A stretch of DNA of 28,488 nt from WQTU01 sp031548835. Lineage in GTDB: Bacteria > Spirochaetota > Spirochaetia > CADAEX01. Position 1 is the first letter of the stretch, and each line of letters begins with the position of its first letter. Under the pieces are notes generated by a model, which was not told the DNA's origin, did no database searches, and worked only from the letters and a program-made list of their open reading frames with translations. Below, piece by piece: positions 15,986-24,234 of the stretch. Where the stretch lies: assembly GCA_031548835.1 (NCBI GenBank), contig JAVBQS010000126.1:1-28488 (forward strand), in the 5' to 3' direction. A program made the position numbers and the translations under genes.

Positions 15986-16951
15986 ATGAGAGGCAAAATA
16001 AAGAATTTTTTAAAGCGGTTTTTGCCAATGCCAACCAAAACGCTTGATTATAAGCTGTCCAAAATTATCTCATTTTTTGAGGATGAAAATAAAAAAATAA
16101 ATGAAAATATTTCAAATGCTGCAAGAGAGGAAAAAGAGCATACAGAGAGTATTATTACAGCAATGGCAGATGAAAAAAAACGAGTAGAAGAAATGAAAAC
16201 TATTCTTTTAGCACAAGTAGCTCGTATTGAAAATATCACAAATTTATTAGCAGATCAAAAAATTAATACAAAGACAATAATAAACAATGAAAATGAAATC
16301 CTTTGGGCAGAAATTTTTAACAATACAATAGAAAATAGCAGTTGGCTTCTTGATAAATCTTTATCTCCCGGAAGATGGGCTGTTGGTTATCAATATCTAT
16401 ATGTTATGTATCGTGTTTTAAATGAAGTAAAACCAAAAAAAATTTTAGAGCTGGGACTTGGTCAAAGCACAAGAGTTATCAGCCAGTATGTAAAATCTCA
16501 AAATAATATAAAACATTATGTTGTAGAGCATGATATTGAGTGGGAAGAATTTTTTAAAAAAAGTTTTACTTTGCCAAACCAGACAGAACTTATCAGATTA
16601 CCGCTTGTTGAAGAAAGTTTATATTCTGACGACAAGGTAATCTGCTATGGTGATTTTAAAGAAACCTTTAAAGAAAAAAAGTTTGATTTTATCTCTATTG
16701 ATGGCCCATTTGGCGGGAAGGCTCAAATTTATTCAAGAATAGATGTTCTTAAAATTCTGCCTGATTGTTTAGACTCTTCCTTTGTTATTTTGCTTGATGA
16801 CTATAATAGGAGCGGGGAACAAAAAACAGCAGAGCTTATGGAAAATCTATTAAGAGAAAAAGAAATTCTTTTTTCTACAGGAAAATACTGGGGTCAAAAA
16901 GCAACTTATGTACTTGCTTCAAAAGATTTAGAATTTCTGTGTTCCTTGTAG
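15986..16951 (+). CDS. Coiled-coil protein with SAM-methyltransferase-like domain
   Basis: The 321-residue protein has two parts. Residues ~20-115 are rich in Glu/Lys with heptad-like spacing (EDENKKINENISNAAREEK) and predict a long coiled coil. Residues ~130-320 look like a class I SAM-dependent methyltransferase fold: KKILELGLGQSTRVI as the glycine-rich SAM loop, HYVVEHD as the acidic strand end and FDFISIDGPFGG, with LLDDYNRSGEQ later. It follows the exporter genes by 38 bp. In Wzm/Wzt systems a methyltransferase can cap the chain and a coiled coil can act as a length ruler (as in WbdD), so such a role is attractive. The Wzt here lacks the cap-binding domain, however. Sugar methylation is the alternative. 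Confidence 0.7.
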   Translation: MRGKIKNFLKRFLPMPTKTLDYKLSKIISFFEDENKKINENISNAAREEKEHTESIITAMADEKKRVEEMKTILLAQVARIENITNLLADQKINTKTIINNENEILWAEIFNNTIENSSWLLDKSLSPGRWAVGYQYLYVMYRVLNEVKPKKILELGLGQSTRVISQYVKSQNNIKHYVVEHDIEWEEFFKKSFTLPNQTELIRLPLVEESLYSDDKVICYGDFKETFKEKKFDFISIDGPFGGKAQIYSRIDVLKILPDCLDSSFVILLDDYNRSGEQKTAELMENLLREKEILFSTGKYWGQKATYVLASKDLEFLCSL

Positions 16952-17090
16952 CAACTTTATGATCGTTGTAATGCTTTTTATTAATAAAATATAAATTACC
17001 TTTGCATATAAATGAACAGACATGTTTTCTCCTTGTTCTTCTAATTTAAATATTTTATAATAATATGATATTTTATCCAGGATGGGTTTT

Positions 17091-18368
17091 ATGAAAATAT
17101 TCTATCTTTTATATTTTTTATTTTTACCAATTCTTTCACATGCATACCTCGACCCTGGGACAGGAAGTCTTCTTGTATATGCCCTTATCGGGATGATAAG
17201 CTCATTAATTTTTTCACTAAGAAATGTCTGGTATTGGATTCTTGAAAAAATATTTTCAAGAAATATAGAACAAACGGAAAAAATATCCAATCTTGTTATT
17301 TATGCAGAAGGTAAACAATATTGGCAGGTTTTTGAACCAATAGTTTCTGCCTGGACATTTAAAGGAAATGATTGCACCTATATTACAGCAGACAGCTCAG
17401 ATCCTGTATATGAATACATAAAAAATAATCATTTAGTAAATGTCATTGCTACTGGAAAAGAGATGATGACAATGGCTTTTTTAAATCAAATAAAAGCTAA
17501 AATAGTTCTTTCTACAACTCCTAATTTAGATATTTATATGTGGAGAAGGTCAAAAAAAGTTGACAGATATATCTATCTTTTTCATGCTCCTGCTACTGTG
17601 GAATTCCTTGAAAGATATGCATTGTCTTTTTATGATGATATTTTTATTATTGGAGAGTTTCAAAAAAAAGGAATAAATGGGCTTGATAAATTAAGAGGTT
17701 TGCCTGAAAAAAGATTATATAAAGTAGGTCTTCCTTATTATGACTTTTTACTAAAGCAAGCAGAATTATGTGAAAGGACAGAAAAAAAGTTTACTATTTT
17801 GTATGCCCCATCCTGGGGAAAAAGGAGCTCACTAGCTGTTTATGGAACAGCTATTCTTGATGAACTTGTTAAAAATGAATATAACATTATTTTTAGGCCA
17901 CACCCACAGTCAAAAATTTCTGACAAAAATATTATTGATGATATTAACAAAAGATATGGGAATAGTACTTTTGTGACTATTGATACAAATTCACATGGAT
18001 TATTGGCAATGCAAAATAGCGATATTCTTATAACAGATCTTTCAGGAATTCTTTTTGATTATGTTTTTTTATTTAATAAACCTGTTATTCTTGCAGCAAC
18101 AGAAGCGCCTCTTGAAGGATATGAAGCTGAAGATATAAAAGAAGAATTACATGAAAAAATCTGGAATGTTGAATCAGCCAAAGCATTATCCTATGAACTT
18201 GGTAATAATTTAAAAAATATATCAGCATTAATCGCACAAATAAAAATAGAGAGTGAGATAAATAAAGAAAAAATAGATTTATTTAAAGAAACAAATATTG
18301 CCAACTTTGGAACAGCAGGAAAAGCAGCAGCAGATCAGCTTGAATTGATAATGGGAGAAATTATATGA
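17091..18368 (+). CDS. Membrane protein with CDP-glycerol glycerophosphotransferase domain (TagB/TagF-like)
   Basis: The N-terminal ~55 residues form a signal-like helix (ending in HAYLDPGTGSLLVYALIG) and a second membrane segment. Residues ~70-415 are a TagB/TagF-type transferase domain with YLFHAPATVEF, YAPSWGKRSSL, FRPHPQSK and TDLSGILFDYVFLFNKPV, the last two holding the usual catalytic histidine and donor-site residues. Such enzymes transfer phospho-polyol groups from CDP-linked donors to wall or surface glycans. ATG at 17082 and 17091 are both in frame; AGGATGG fits the second better. Its stop overlaps the YidC-like start by ATGA, and the block ends with a cytidylyltransferase that could make a CMP-activated donor. 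Confidence 0.82.
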   Translation: MKIFYLLYFLFLPILSHAYLDPGTGSLLVYALIGMISSLIFSLRNVWYWILEKIFSRNIEQTEKISNLVIYAEGKQYWQVFEPIVSAWTFKGNDCTYITADSSDPVYEYIKNNHLVNVIATGKEMMTMAFLNQIKAKIVLSTTPNLDIYMWRRSKKVDRYIYLFHAPATVEFLERYALSFYDDIFIIGEFQKKGINGLDKLRGLPEKRLYKVGLPYYDFLLKQAELCERTEKKFTILYAPSWGKRSSLAVYGTAILDELVKNEYNIIFRPHPQSKISDKNIIDDINKRYGNSTFVTIDTNSHGLLAMQNSDILITDLSGILFDYVFLFNKPVILAATEAPLEGYEAEDIKEELHEKIWNVESAKALSYELGNNLKNISALIAQIKIESEINKEKIDLFKETNIANFGTAGKAAADQLELIMGEII

Positions 18369-19063
18369 CACAGCTTGTATCTTTTTTTAAAATAATTTTA
18401 TACCCTTTTGAGTTATTGCTTTCAGCTATTTTTTCTTTTTTATTTTCTTTTACAGATAGCTATGGAATATCTCTTATTCTATTAAGTTTTTTTATAACAA
18501 TTATCACAGCTCCTCTTTATTATCTTGCAGAAAAATGGAGAAATGAGGAAAAAGCTATTCAAAAACGGATGTCTCGAGATATAGAAAAAATAAAAAAAAC
18601 ATTTACAGGCAATAAGCGGTTTTATCAAATAAGGGCAGCACATAAAATTTATAATTATAAATCCTGGCAGACATTCAAAACATCATTTGGCCTTTTAGTT
18701 CAGATACCATTTTTTTTTGCTGCGTATTCTTTGTTATCTAATTATAAAGGCTATACAGGAGTACCTTTTTTTATTATAAAAGATCTTGCAAAACCTGATA
18801 ACTTATTGTGGGGACTTAACCTGCTTCCTTTTGTTATGACATTTGTAAATATTGCGGCATCAATTTATTATACTAAGTCTTTGCGATTCAAGGAGAACAG
18901 CCAATTATTTGTAATGGCAATAATTTTTCTATTGCTGCTTTACAAATCACCCTCTGCACTTCTTATCTACTGGACAATGAATAATATTTTTTCATTGGCA
19001 AAAAATATTATGCTAAGAAATACAGGGATATTGCCGCCGCCAATCTTGTCTGAAAAAACATAA
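18365..19063 (+). CDS. Short YidC/Oxa1-like membrane protein
   Basis: This 232-residue protein has the YidC/Oxa1 layout: a first helix, SLILLSFFITIITAPLYYL as the next conserved segment, a charged cytoplasmic hairpin (about residues 58-100), the paired helix starting LLVQIPFFFAAYSLL, and two more helices. It lacks the large periplasmic domain of Gram-negative housekeeping YidC. The arginine that YidC proteins carry five residues before the Pro-Leu pair is threonine here, so it is not an ordinary insertase. It overlaps the TagF-like gene by four bases. The next ORF follows in the same frame after only the TAA at 19061, so the two may belong to one protein or be coupled. A role in assembling or acting with its membrane neighbours is inference. 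Confidence 0.8.
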   Translation: MTQLVSFFKIILYPFELLLSAIFSFLFSFTDSYGISLILLSFFITIITAPLYYLAEKWRNEEKAIQKRMSRDIEKIKKTFTGNKRFYQIRAAHKIYNYKSWQTFKTSFGLLVQIPFFFAAYSLLSNYKGYTGVPFFIIKDLAKPDNLLWGLNLLPFVMTFVNIAASIYYTKSLRFKENSQLFVMAIIFLLLLYKSPSALLIYWTMNNIFSLAKNIMLRNTGILPPPILSEKT

Positions 19064-19135
19064 GTAAAGAAAGAGTTTTTTATAAAAAGAATAATAAAAG
19101 AAGAACCAAATCTTGTTGTACTGTTTGTACATCTA

Positions 19136-21232
19136 TTGTTTTTTTCACTGCAAGTATATCTGGCAGTTAGATTTGATAAGCAGTTTAAAAATATAATATT
19201 TTTACTTGGAATACTTGCAATATATATGAGTATATATTTCTTTTTAAAATGGAGGTTTTGCAGGAAGCTATTTATACTTGCAGGTCTATGGTTATTGTTA
19301 TTACCGCTTATCTATATGCTTAAGAATTTTGCTGGATTTGAATATTATATATCAAAAACAAATTTAAAGATATTAATAGTTTTTATTCTTGATATAATAA
19401 TATTTTACTTTTTTTATATTAAATTTTATAAGAAAATAGAAAACAAAGATAAGATGACTGTTATATTTTTTGTAACAGTTGCAGGGTATCTCTTTTATCT
19501 TATTATATATCAACCAATTTTGTATTACTTCTCTGATCCTGGTTTTGCGGGCATAACCTTTTACCCATTACTGTTACTTGTCATAGTGGTTTTTGCTGCT
19601 GCATTTGTAATATTAACTGTTTTTTATTTTATAATTCCTGTTTCCCTAAAAATGTTTTTCACCCGTTTTTTATTATCTCTTTTTTTATGTACATTAGTAT
19701 ATTCACTATTTTTAAAGTTAAAAACAGGCAACCTTGATTTTTTTATATTTCAGTTTGAGAATATTGTACTAAAGATGCCTTTGAAGCAATATTTGCTGGA
19801 TCCTGTTATTATTGTTACTTTATGGTATGTTTCAAAACAGCTTTTGGTAAAATATAAAAATATTATTATAACTGTTTTTATAACAGGAAGTTTTTTGCTT
19901 TTTATCAACCTGATAATGCAGTATAACAAAATTGATTCTGATTCTAATATAGATAAAATATCTGCAGAAGATATAGTTGCTGAAATATCTAAAGCTGCTT
20001 TTGAAAGTCATAAGTTTTCAAAAACAGGGACAAATATAGTTTTTTTTATAGCAGATATGTTTAATGGAAATTATATAGGACGTTTGATTGAAAAAAATCC
20101 TGAATATAAAGAAAAGCTTTCAGGATTTACCTGGTACCCAGATTGTCTTTCTGTTTCTGCTGCAACTATTTCTTCGTTGCCAGCTATGCTTGCCGGGTAT
20201 GACTATATTCCTCTTAAGCTTATTAATAATGACAAGACAGGAAGAGAAGAACTAAAAGAAGCTGCTAAATATTTTTTTCCAAAAGTAAAAGCTGCAGGAT
20301 ATAAAGTAACAGTTACAAATCCACATATTTTTTTTAAAGAAGAAACAGGAGATGATGTTTATTTAGAACAGAGCAGTAGATTTATTAACTACTGGAAAAA
20401 AGAAAATGGGTTTTCCCTTCGTAAGGATAATTCAGGGATTGCTTCTCTACTTATTTTAGTATCTATTTTTAATTCATCTCCTAATAATCTTAAATATAGT
20501 ATATATGATGATTCCGGGTGGCTTGGTTTAAGAAATAAAGAATATATAAAAGCTGCAAGAGAATATGCAATTAAGGAATTGGCATATATTAATCTATTAC
20601 CTGAAATTTCAAGTATTGATGGAAGAGAAAAAGTATTTTTTTACATTCATAATAGGTTAACACATTTTCCATATGGAATTGATGAATCAGGAAATGTTAT
20701 TACAGGAAAAAATAAAAACTATAGTATTAATAAAAAACAGGATATAAGAGATACAGGAAAAGATTCTAAGGATCTTGCATATTATTCTGCAAAAAAAACA
20801 ATAGATATTTTGTTGAATTGGTTTGATTGGATGAAAGCTAATGGAGTATATGATAATACTTTAATTATGATTGTTTCAGACCACGGGAATCTTAGTAATG
20901 ATAGCGACTTAAATATTAAAAATGTGCCATCGTCACATTTTTCACGTTCTAATTCATTATTATTAATAAAAGATTTTAATGCTGCAGGTTTGTTAAATAT
21001 AGATAAAAGTTATATATCTTCTGCAGATATTTTATCTATATTAGAATCAGAATCAGATATTTCTTTTGAAGGAACAAAGGATCCTAGACTAATAAAAGAA
21101 AAAAGAAAACGCATTTATAGTTACTTTTTAGGTAATACTCAGCAATTTACAGAACAAAAAACTATAAAAATTAAGCACTATAGTGTTACAGGTTCAATTT
21201 TTGATAGCAACTCATGGGAAGAAATTAAATGA
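19136..21232 (+). CDS. Membrane-bound alkaline-phosphatase-superfamily enzyme (sulfatase/phospho-group transferase type)
   Basis: The N-terminal ~265 residues hold about seven membrane helices. The C-terminal part is a periplasmic sulfatase/alkaline-phosphatase-fold domain with metal motif IVFFIADMFNGN near residue 300, nucleophile region SVSAATISSLPAMLAG, NRLTHFPYG and the C-terminal metal motif IVSDHGNL. This architecture is shared by phosphoethanolamine and phosphoglycerol transferases, so transfer of a phospho-group on the surface glycan is likely. The listed start (TTG, 19136) is a default with no ribosome-binding site. The frame is open upstream to the TAA of the YidC-like gene, and the 24 intervening codons read as protein (KKEFF...EEPNLVVLFVHLL) that would complete the first helix. 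No ATG or GTG exists there. The stop overlaps the next gene by ATGA. Confidence 0.8.
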   Translation: MFFSLQVYLAVRFDKQFKNIIFLLGILAIYMSIYFFLKWRFCRKLFILAGLWLLLLPLIYMLKNFAGFEYYISKTNLKILIVFILDIIIFYFFYIKFYKKIENKDKMTVIFFVTVAGYLFYLIIYQPILYYFSDPGFAGITFYPLLLLVIVVFAAAFVILTVFYFIIPVSLKMFFTRFLLSLFLCTLVYSLFLKLKTGNLDFFIFQFENIVLKMPLKQYLLDPVIIVTLWYVSKQLLVKYKNIIITVFITGSFLLFINLIMQYNKIDSDSNIDKISAEDIVAEISKAAFESHKFSKTGTNIVFFIADMFNGNYIGRLIEKNPEYKEKLSGFTWYPDCLSVSAATISSLPAMLAGYDYIPLKLINNDKTGREELKEAAKYFFPKVKAAGYKVTVTNPHIFFKEETGDDVYLEQSSRFINYWKKENGFSLRKDNSGIASLLILVSIFNSSPNNLKYSIYDDSGWLGLRNKEYIKAAREYAIKELAYINLLPEISSIDGREKVFFYIHNRLTHFPYGIDESGNVITGKNKNYSINKKQDIRDTGKDSKDLAYYSAKKTIDILLNWFDWMKANGVYDNTLIMIVSDHGNLSNDSDLNIKNVPSSHFSRSNSLLLIKDFNAAGLLNIDKSYISSADILSILESESDISFEGTKDPRLIKEKRKRIYSYFLGNTQQFTEQKTIKIKHYSVTGSIFDSNSWEEIK

Positions 21233-22464
21233 AACAAAAGAAAAAAGTTTATGTTGGTATGAGCGCCGATATTATACATCCCGGTCATCTTAATATTATT
21301 ATTGAAGCAGAAAAGCTTGGAGAAGTTATTGTTGGTGTATTAACAGATGAGGCAATTGCAAGTTATAAACGGCTTCCATATCTAAACTATGAACAGCGTT
21401 CATTAATTGTAAAACATTTAAAAGGGGTAAGCAGAGTTATTCCCCAGAAAACACTTGATTATGTTCCTAATTTAAAAAAGCTAAAACCAGATTTTGTTGT
21501 TCATGGAGATGACTGGAAAAAGGGAATACAAAAAGAAACAAGACAACGGGCAGTAGACTGTTTAAAAGAATGGGGCGGTAAAGTTGTTGATGTGCCATAT
21601 ACACAGGGAATATCCTCTACACTGCTAAATACAAAAATCAAGGAAATAGGCACAACACCAGAAATCAGGCAGAAAATGCTTAAACGGCTTATTTTAGCTA
21701 AACCAACTATACGATTTATTGAATCTCATTCCGGTCTTACAGGATTATTGATAGAACAGACAAAAGTAGTCAAAAATGGGAAAAAAGAAGAATTTGATGG
21801 TATATGGATTGATCCTGTTTCTGACTCAATAAGTAAAGGCAAATCAGATAATCAAACTGTTGATTTTTCAGCTAGGCTTCACAGTTTAAATGATATATTA
21901 TCCTGTACTACAAAGCCTATTATTTTTGATATTGGCAGGAGCGAAAATGAAGATTTCTTTATTTATGCAATCCGCACATTGGAAAGACTTGGTGTTTCTG
22001 CAATTGTTATAGAGGATGAAGCAGCTTCTATTCATAGAAATTCTTTATCTAAAATAAATACTTTAAAAACAAAAGTAAAAGAATTTTCTAAAAAAATAGA
22101 AGCAGGAAAAAAAGCGCAAATAACAAAAGATTTTATGATATTTGTTAAATGTTCAGATGTTTTAAATAATAATACAATATTAAATATTTTGGAAAAAAGT
22201 TCTATTTATATTAATCACGGAGCAGATGGTATAATGCTTCAAGGTAATAATTCAAAAAGCAGCATCAAAAAATTTTCCGCAGAATTTCATAAAAAATATA
22301 ATGAAAGACCTCTTTTGATCAATATAAATAATGACATTAATCATCAAGAAGATGAATTAAAGTCTTTTGGAATCAATATTATTACTTATGAAAATTATTT
22401 AGCAAAAAGTGAACATACCGCTATTGTTGATGCTTTAAAGACTATTTTAGACAAGAGAGACTAA
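21229..22464 (+). CDS. Cytidylyltransferase fused to a PEP-mutase-like domain (apparently degenerate)
   Basis: Residues 1-145 are a nucleotidyltransferase with HPGH at 17-20 and GISST at 127-131, like PntC-type phosphonate cytidylyltransferases, which make CMP-activated phosphonates. Residues ~158-408 align with PEP mutase, the first enzyme of phosphonate synthesis (FIESHSGLTGLLIE, TLERLGVSAIVIED, YINHGADGIML). Key motifs are altered: the metal-binding DGDTGG region reads DIGRSEN (234-240), EDKxxxxxNS reads EDEAASIHRNS (262-272, with one extra residue), and the later arginine/glutamate motif reads VKCSD. The mutase half is therefore probably inactive or repurposed, while the transferase half looks intact. 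No phosphonopyruvate decarboxylase or AEP transaminase gene is in the window. It overlaps the preceding gene by ATGA. Confidence 0.85.
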   Translation: MKQKKKVYVGMSADIIHPGHLNIIIEAEKLGEVIVGVLTDEAIASYKRLPYLNYEQRSLIVKHLKGVSRVIPQKTLDYVPNLKKLKPDFVVHGDDWKKGIQKETRQRAVDCLKEWGGKVVDVPYTQGISSTLLNTKIKEIGTTPEIRQKMLKRLILAKPTIRFIESHSGLTGLLIEQTKVVKNGKKEEFDGIWIDPVSDSISKGKSDNQTVDFSARLHSLNDILSCTTKPIIFDIGRSENEDFFIYAIRTLERLGVSAIVIEDEAASIHRNSLSKINTLKTKVKEFSKKIEAGKKAQITKDFMIFVKCSDVLNNNTILNILEKSSIYINHGADGIMLQGNNSKSSIKKFSAEFHKKYNERPLLININNDINHQEDELKSFGINIITYENYLAKSEHTAIVDALKTILDKRD

Positions 22465-23018
22465 AGATACTCTATATTGTATTAAAAATTACTCAGCGCA
22501 AAAAAGACAAAACAACACTGTGGAAAGCGAACTGAAAAACATAAATTTTATTGTAAATACATTACTATAGATAGTTTTTCACAGAGATTATTTTTTCTCG
22601 TGTCATTTATCTTTTATTGACTATTTTATTGAAACCATCTATATGAATCGTATATAATGAATATTACAGAAAAGTTAACGATCACACCTTCGAATTCTTC
22701 TTCCTGCTTGAAGATATCAATCACATGACTACTGCCATAATCCAATAGCATATTGAAAGACTTCATAAAACACTTCTTGCTAAACATTTCAGGATTTAAA
22801 GCAGAATCAAATTCTATAAGTCTGGATTAAAGACAGGTTAATTTTAATCATATATAGTTACGAAACAGCTCGAAAAGGACACAATATTAATAAAGCACAC
22901 CTTGACCATAAGGAAGATTTACCAGCATAATATAACAATATCCTTTGGGGATGATTACTGAAAAATTATTACATTTGCATATTCAATATTAAATTAATAT
23001 ATAGAGAAGAGGAGAAAT
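22465..23018. other. 554-bp gap with a possible gene remnant
   Basis: No intact gene is supported. The base composition is less AT-biased than other gaps between ~22680 and 22920. A minus-strand open frame at 22626-22826 (67 codons, with no ATG and no ribosome-binding site near its upstream end) reads like protein, for example FMKSFNMLLDYGSSHVIDI, but I do not recognise it. A short plus-strand stretch near 22860-22930 also looks coding-like. This may be debris of a decayed gene or IS. AGAGGAG before the GTG at 23019 serves the next gene. Confidence 0.3.
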
Positions 23019-24224
23019 GTGACTGATATTAAAATCTCTGTAATTATTCCAATTTACAATACAGAAAAATATTTACGAGAATGTTTAGATAGTGTTGTAA
23101 ACCAAACATTAAAAGATATAGAAATTATTTGTGTTAATGATGGCTCTAACGATACTTCACCAGAAATCTTGGCTGAATATGCGTTACAAGACTCCCGCAT
23201 CAAAGTAATTAATAAATCTAATTCAGGTTATGGCCATACAATGAATGTTGGTATTGATGCTGCAATTGGTGAGTATATAGGTATTGTTGAGAGTGATGAT
23301 TATATAAAGCTTGATATGTATGAAACACTCTATAACATTGCTCACGATAATTGCCTGGATTTTATCAAAGCAGATTTCTATCGTTTTGTTAATGAAAATA
23401 ACGAATTAAAATTAGAATATAATAAATTATCAGAGAATGATATATTTTATAATAAAATTTTGAATCCGCAATCAAACATAAAACTTTTTAACTTAATCCT
23501 GAATACCTGGAGCGGAATTTATAGTAGAGACTTTTTAAATAAAAATAATATCCGCCATAATGAAACACCAGGAGCCTCTTATCAGGATAATGGTTTCTGG
23601 TTTAAAACATTTGCATTGGCTGGAAGAGTTTATTTTTTAAATAAACCTTTCTATATGAATCGAAGAGATAATCCAAATTCCTCTGTGCATAGTAAAGCAA
23701 AGGTATATTGCATGAATCAGGAATATGAATATATTCTTGATTTTCTGAACAAGAATCCTGGTTTAAAAGAAAAACTTTTTCCAATGTTTTTATATAAAAA
23801 ATATCAAAATTATATGTTTACATATAATAGAATTGGAGAAGAATTTAAACTAGGTTACATTGTGAGATTTAGTGAGGAATTTAAAGAAAGTTTAGACAGT
23901 GGATTATTACAGGAAGATTTATTTGGAAAAAAATCGTGGGAAAATCTTTTATACATCATAAATGATCCTTTGACATACTATTTAAGAAGCATATCTCAAA
24001 CTAAGTATTTGGTTGATAATATTGGCAATTTAGAAGTTGCAAAAATAAAAATTCTACAACTCCAGGCCGAAATTAACCAAATTCAAAATTCTTTCTCATT
24101 TAAAATAGGGCGTATAATTACATTTATGCCTCGCAAAATTATAGGTTTATTTAAATGTTTTAAAGAATTTGGTGTCATATATACTTTAAATCGTACATTT
24201 CAAAAAATAGGCTTGAAAAAGTAG
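23019..24224 (+). CDS. Family 2 glycosyltransferase
   Basis: This 401-residue inverting GT-A enzyme adds a sugar from a nucleotide donor to the growing glycan on the cytoplasmic face. It has the GT2 start SVIIPIYNTEKYLRECLDS, NDGSNDTS near residue 40 and the metal-binding ESDDY at 91-95. The C-terminal tail IGRIITFMPRKIIGLFKCFK is basic and amphipathic and may attach to the membrane. Its pattern recurs at the end of the next protein. GTG at 23019 follows GAGGAG; the ATG two bases earlier leads straight to a stop. The next glycosyltransferase starts 10 bases downstream, so they form an operon. Confidence 0.92.
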   Translation: MTDIKISVIIPIYNTEKYLRECLDSVVNQTLKDIEIICVNDGSNDTSPEILAEYALQDSRIKVINKSNSGYGHTMNVGIDAAIGEYIGIVESDDYIKLDMYETLYNIAHDNCLDFIKADFYRFVNENNELKLEYNKLSENDIFYNKILNPQSNIKLFNLILNTWSGIYSRDFLNKNNIRHNETPGASYQDNGFWFKTFALAGRVYFLNKPFYMNRRDNPNSSVHSKAKVYCMNQEYEYILDFLNKNPGLKEKLFPMFLYKKYQNYMFTYNRIGEEFKLGYIVRFSEEFKESLDSGLLQEDLFGKKSWENLLYIINDPLTYYLRSISQTKYLVDNIGNLEVAKIKILQLQAEINQIQNSFSFKIGRIITFMPRKIIGLFKCFKEFGVIYTLNRTFQKIGLKK

Positions 24225-24234
24225 GAGGAAGGGA

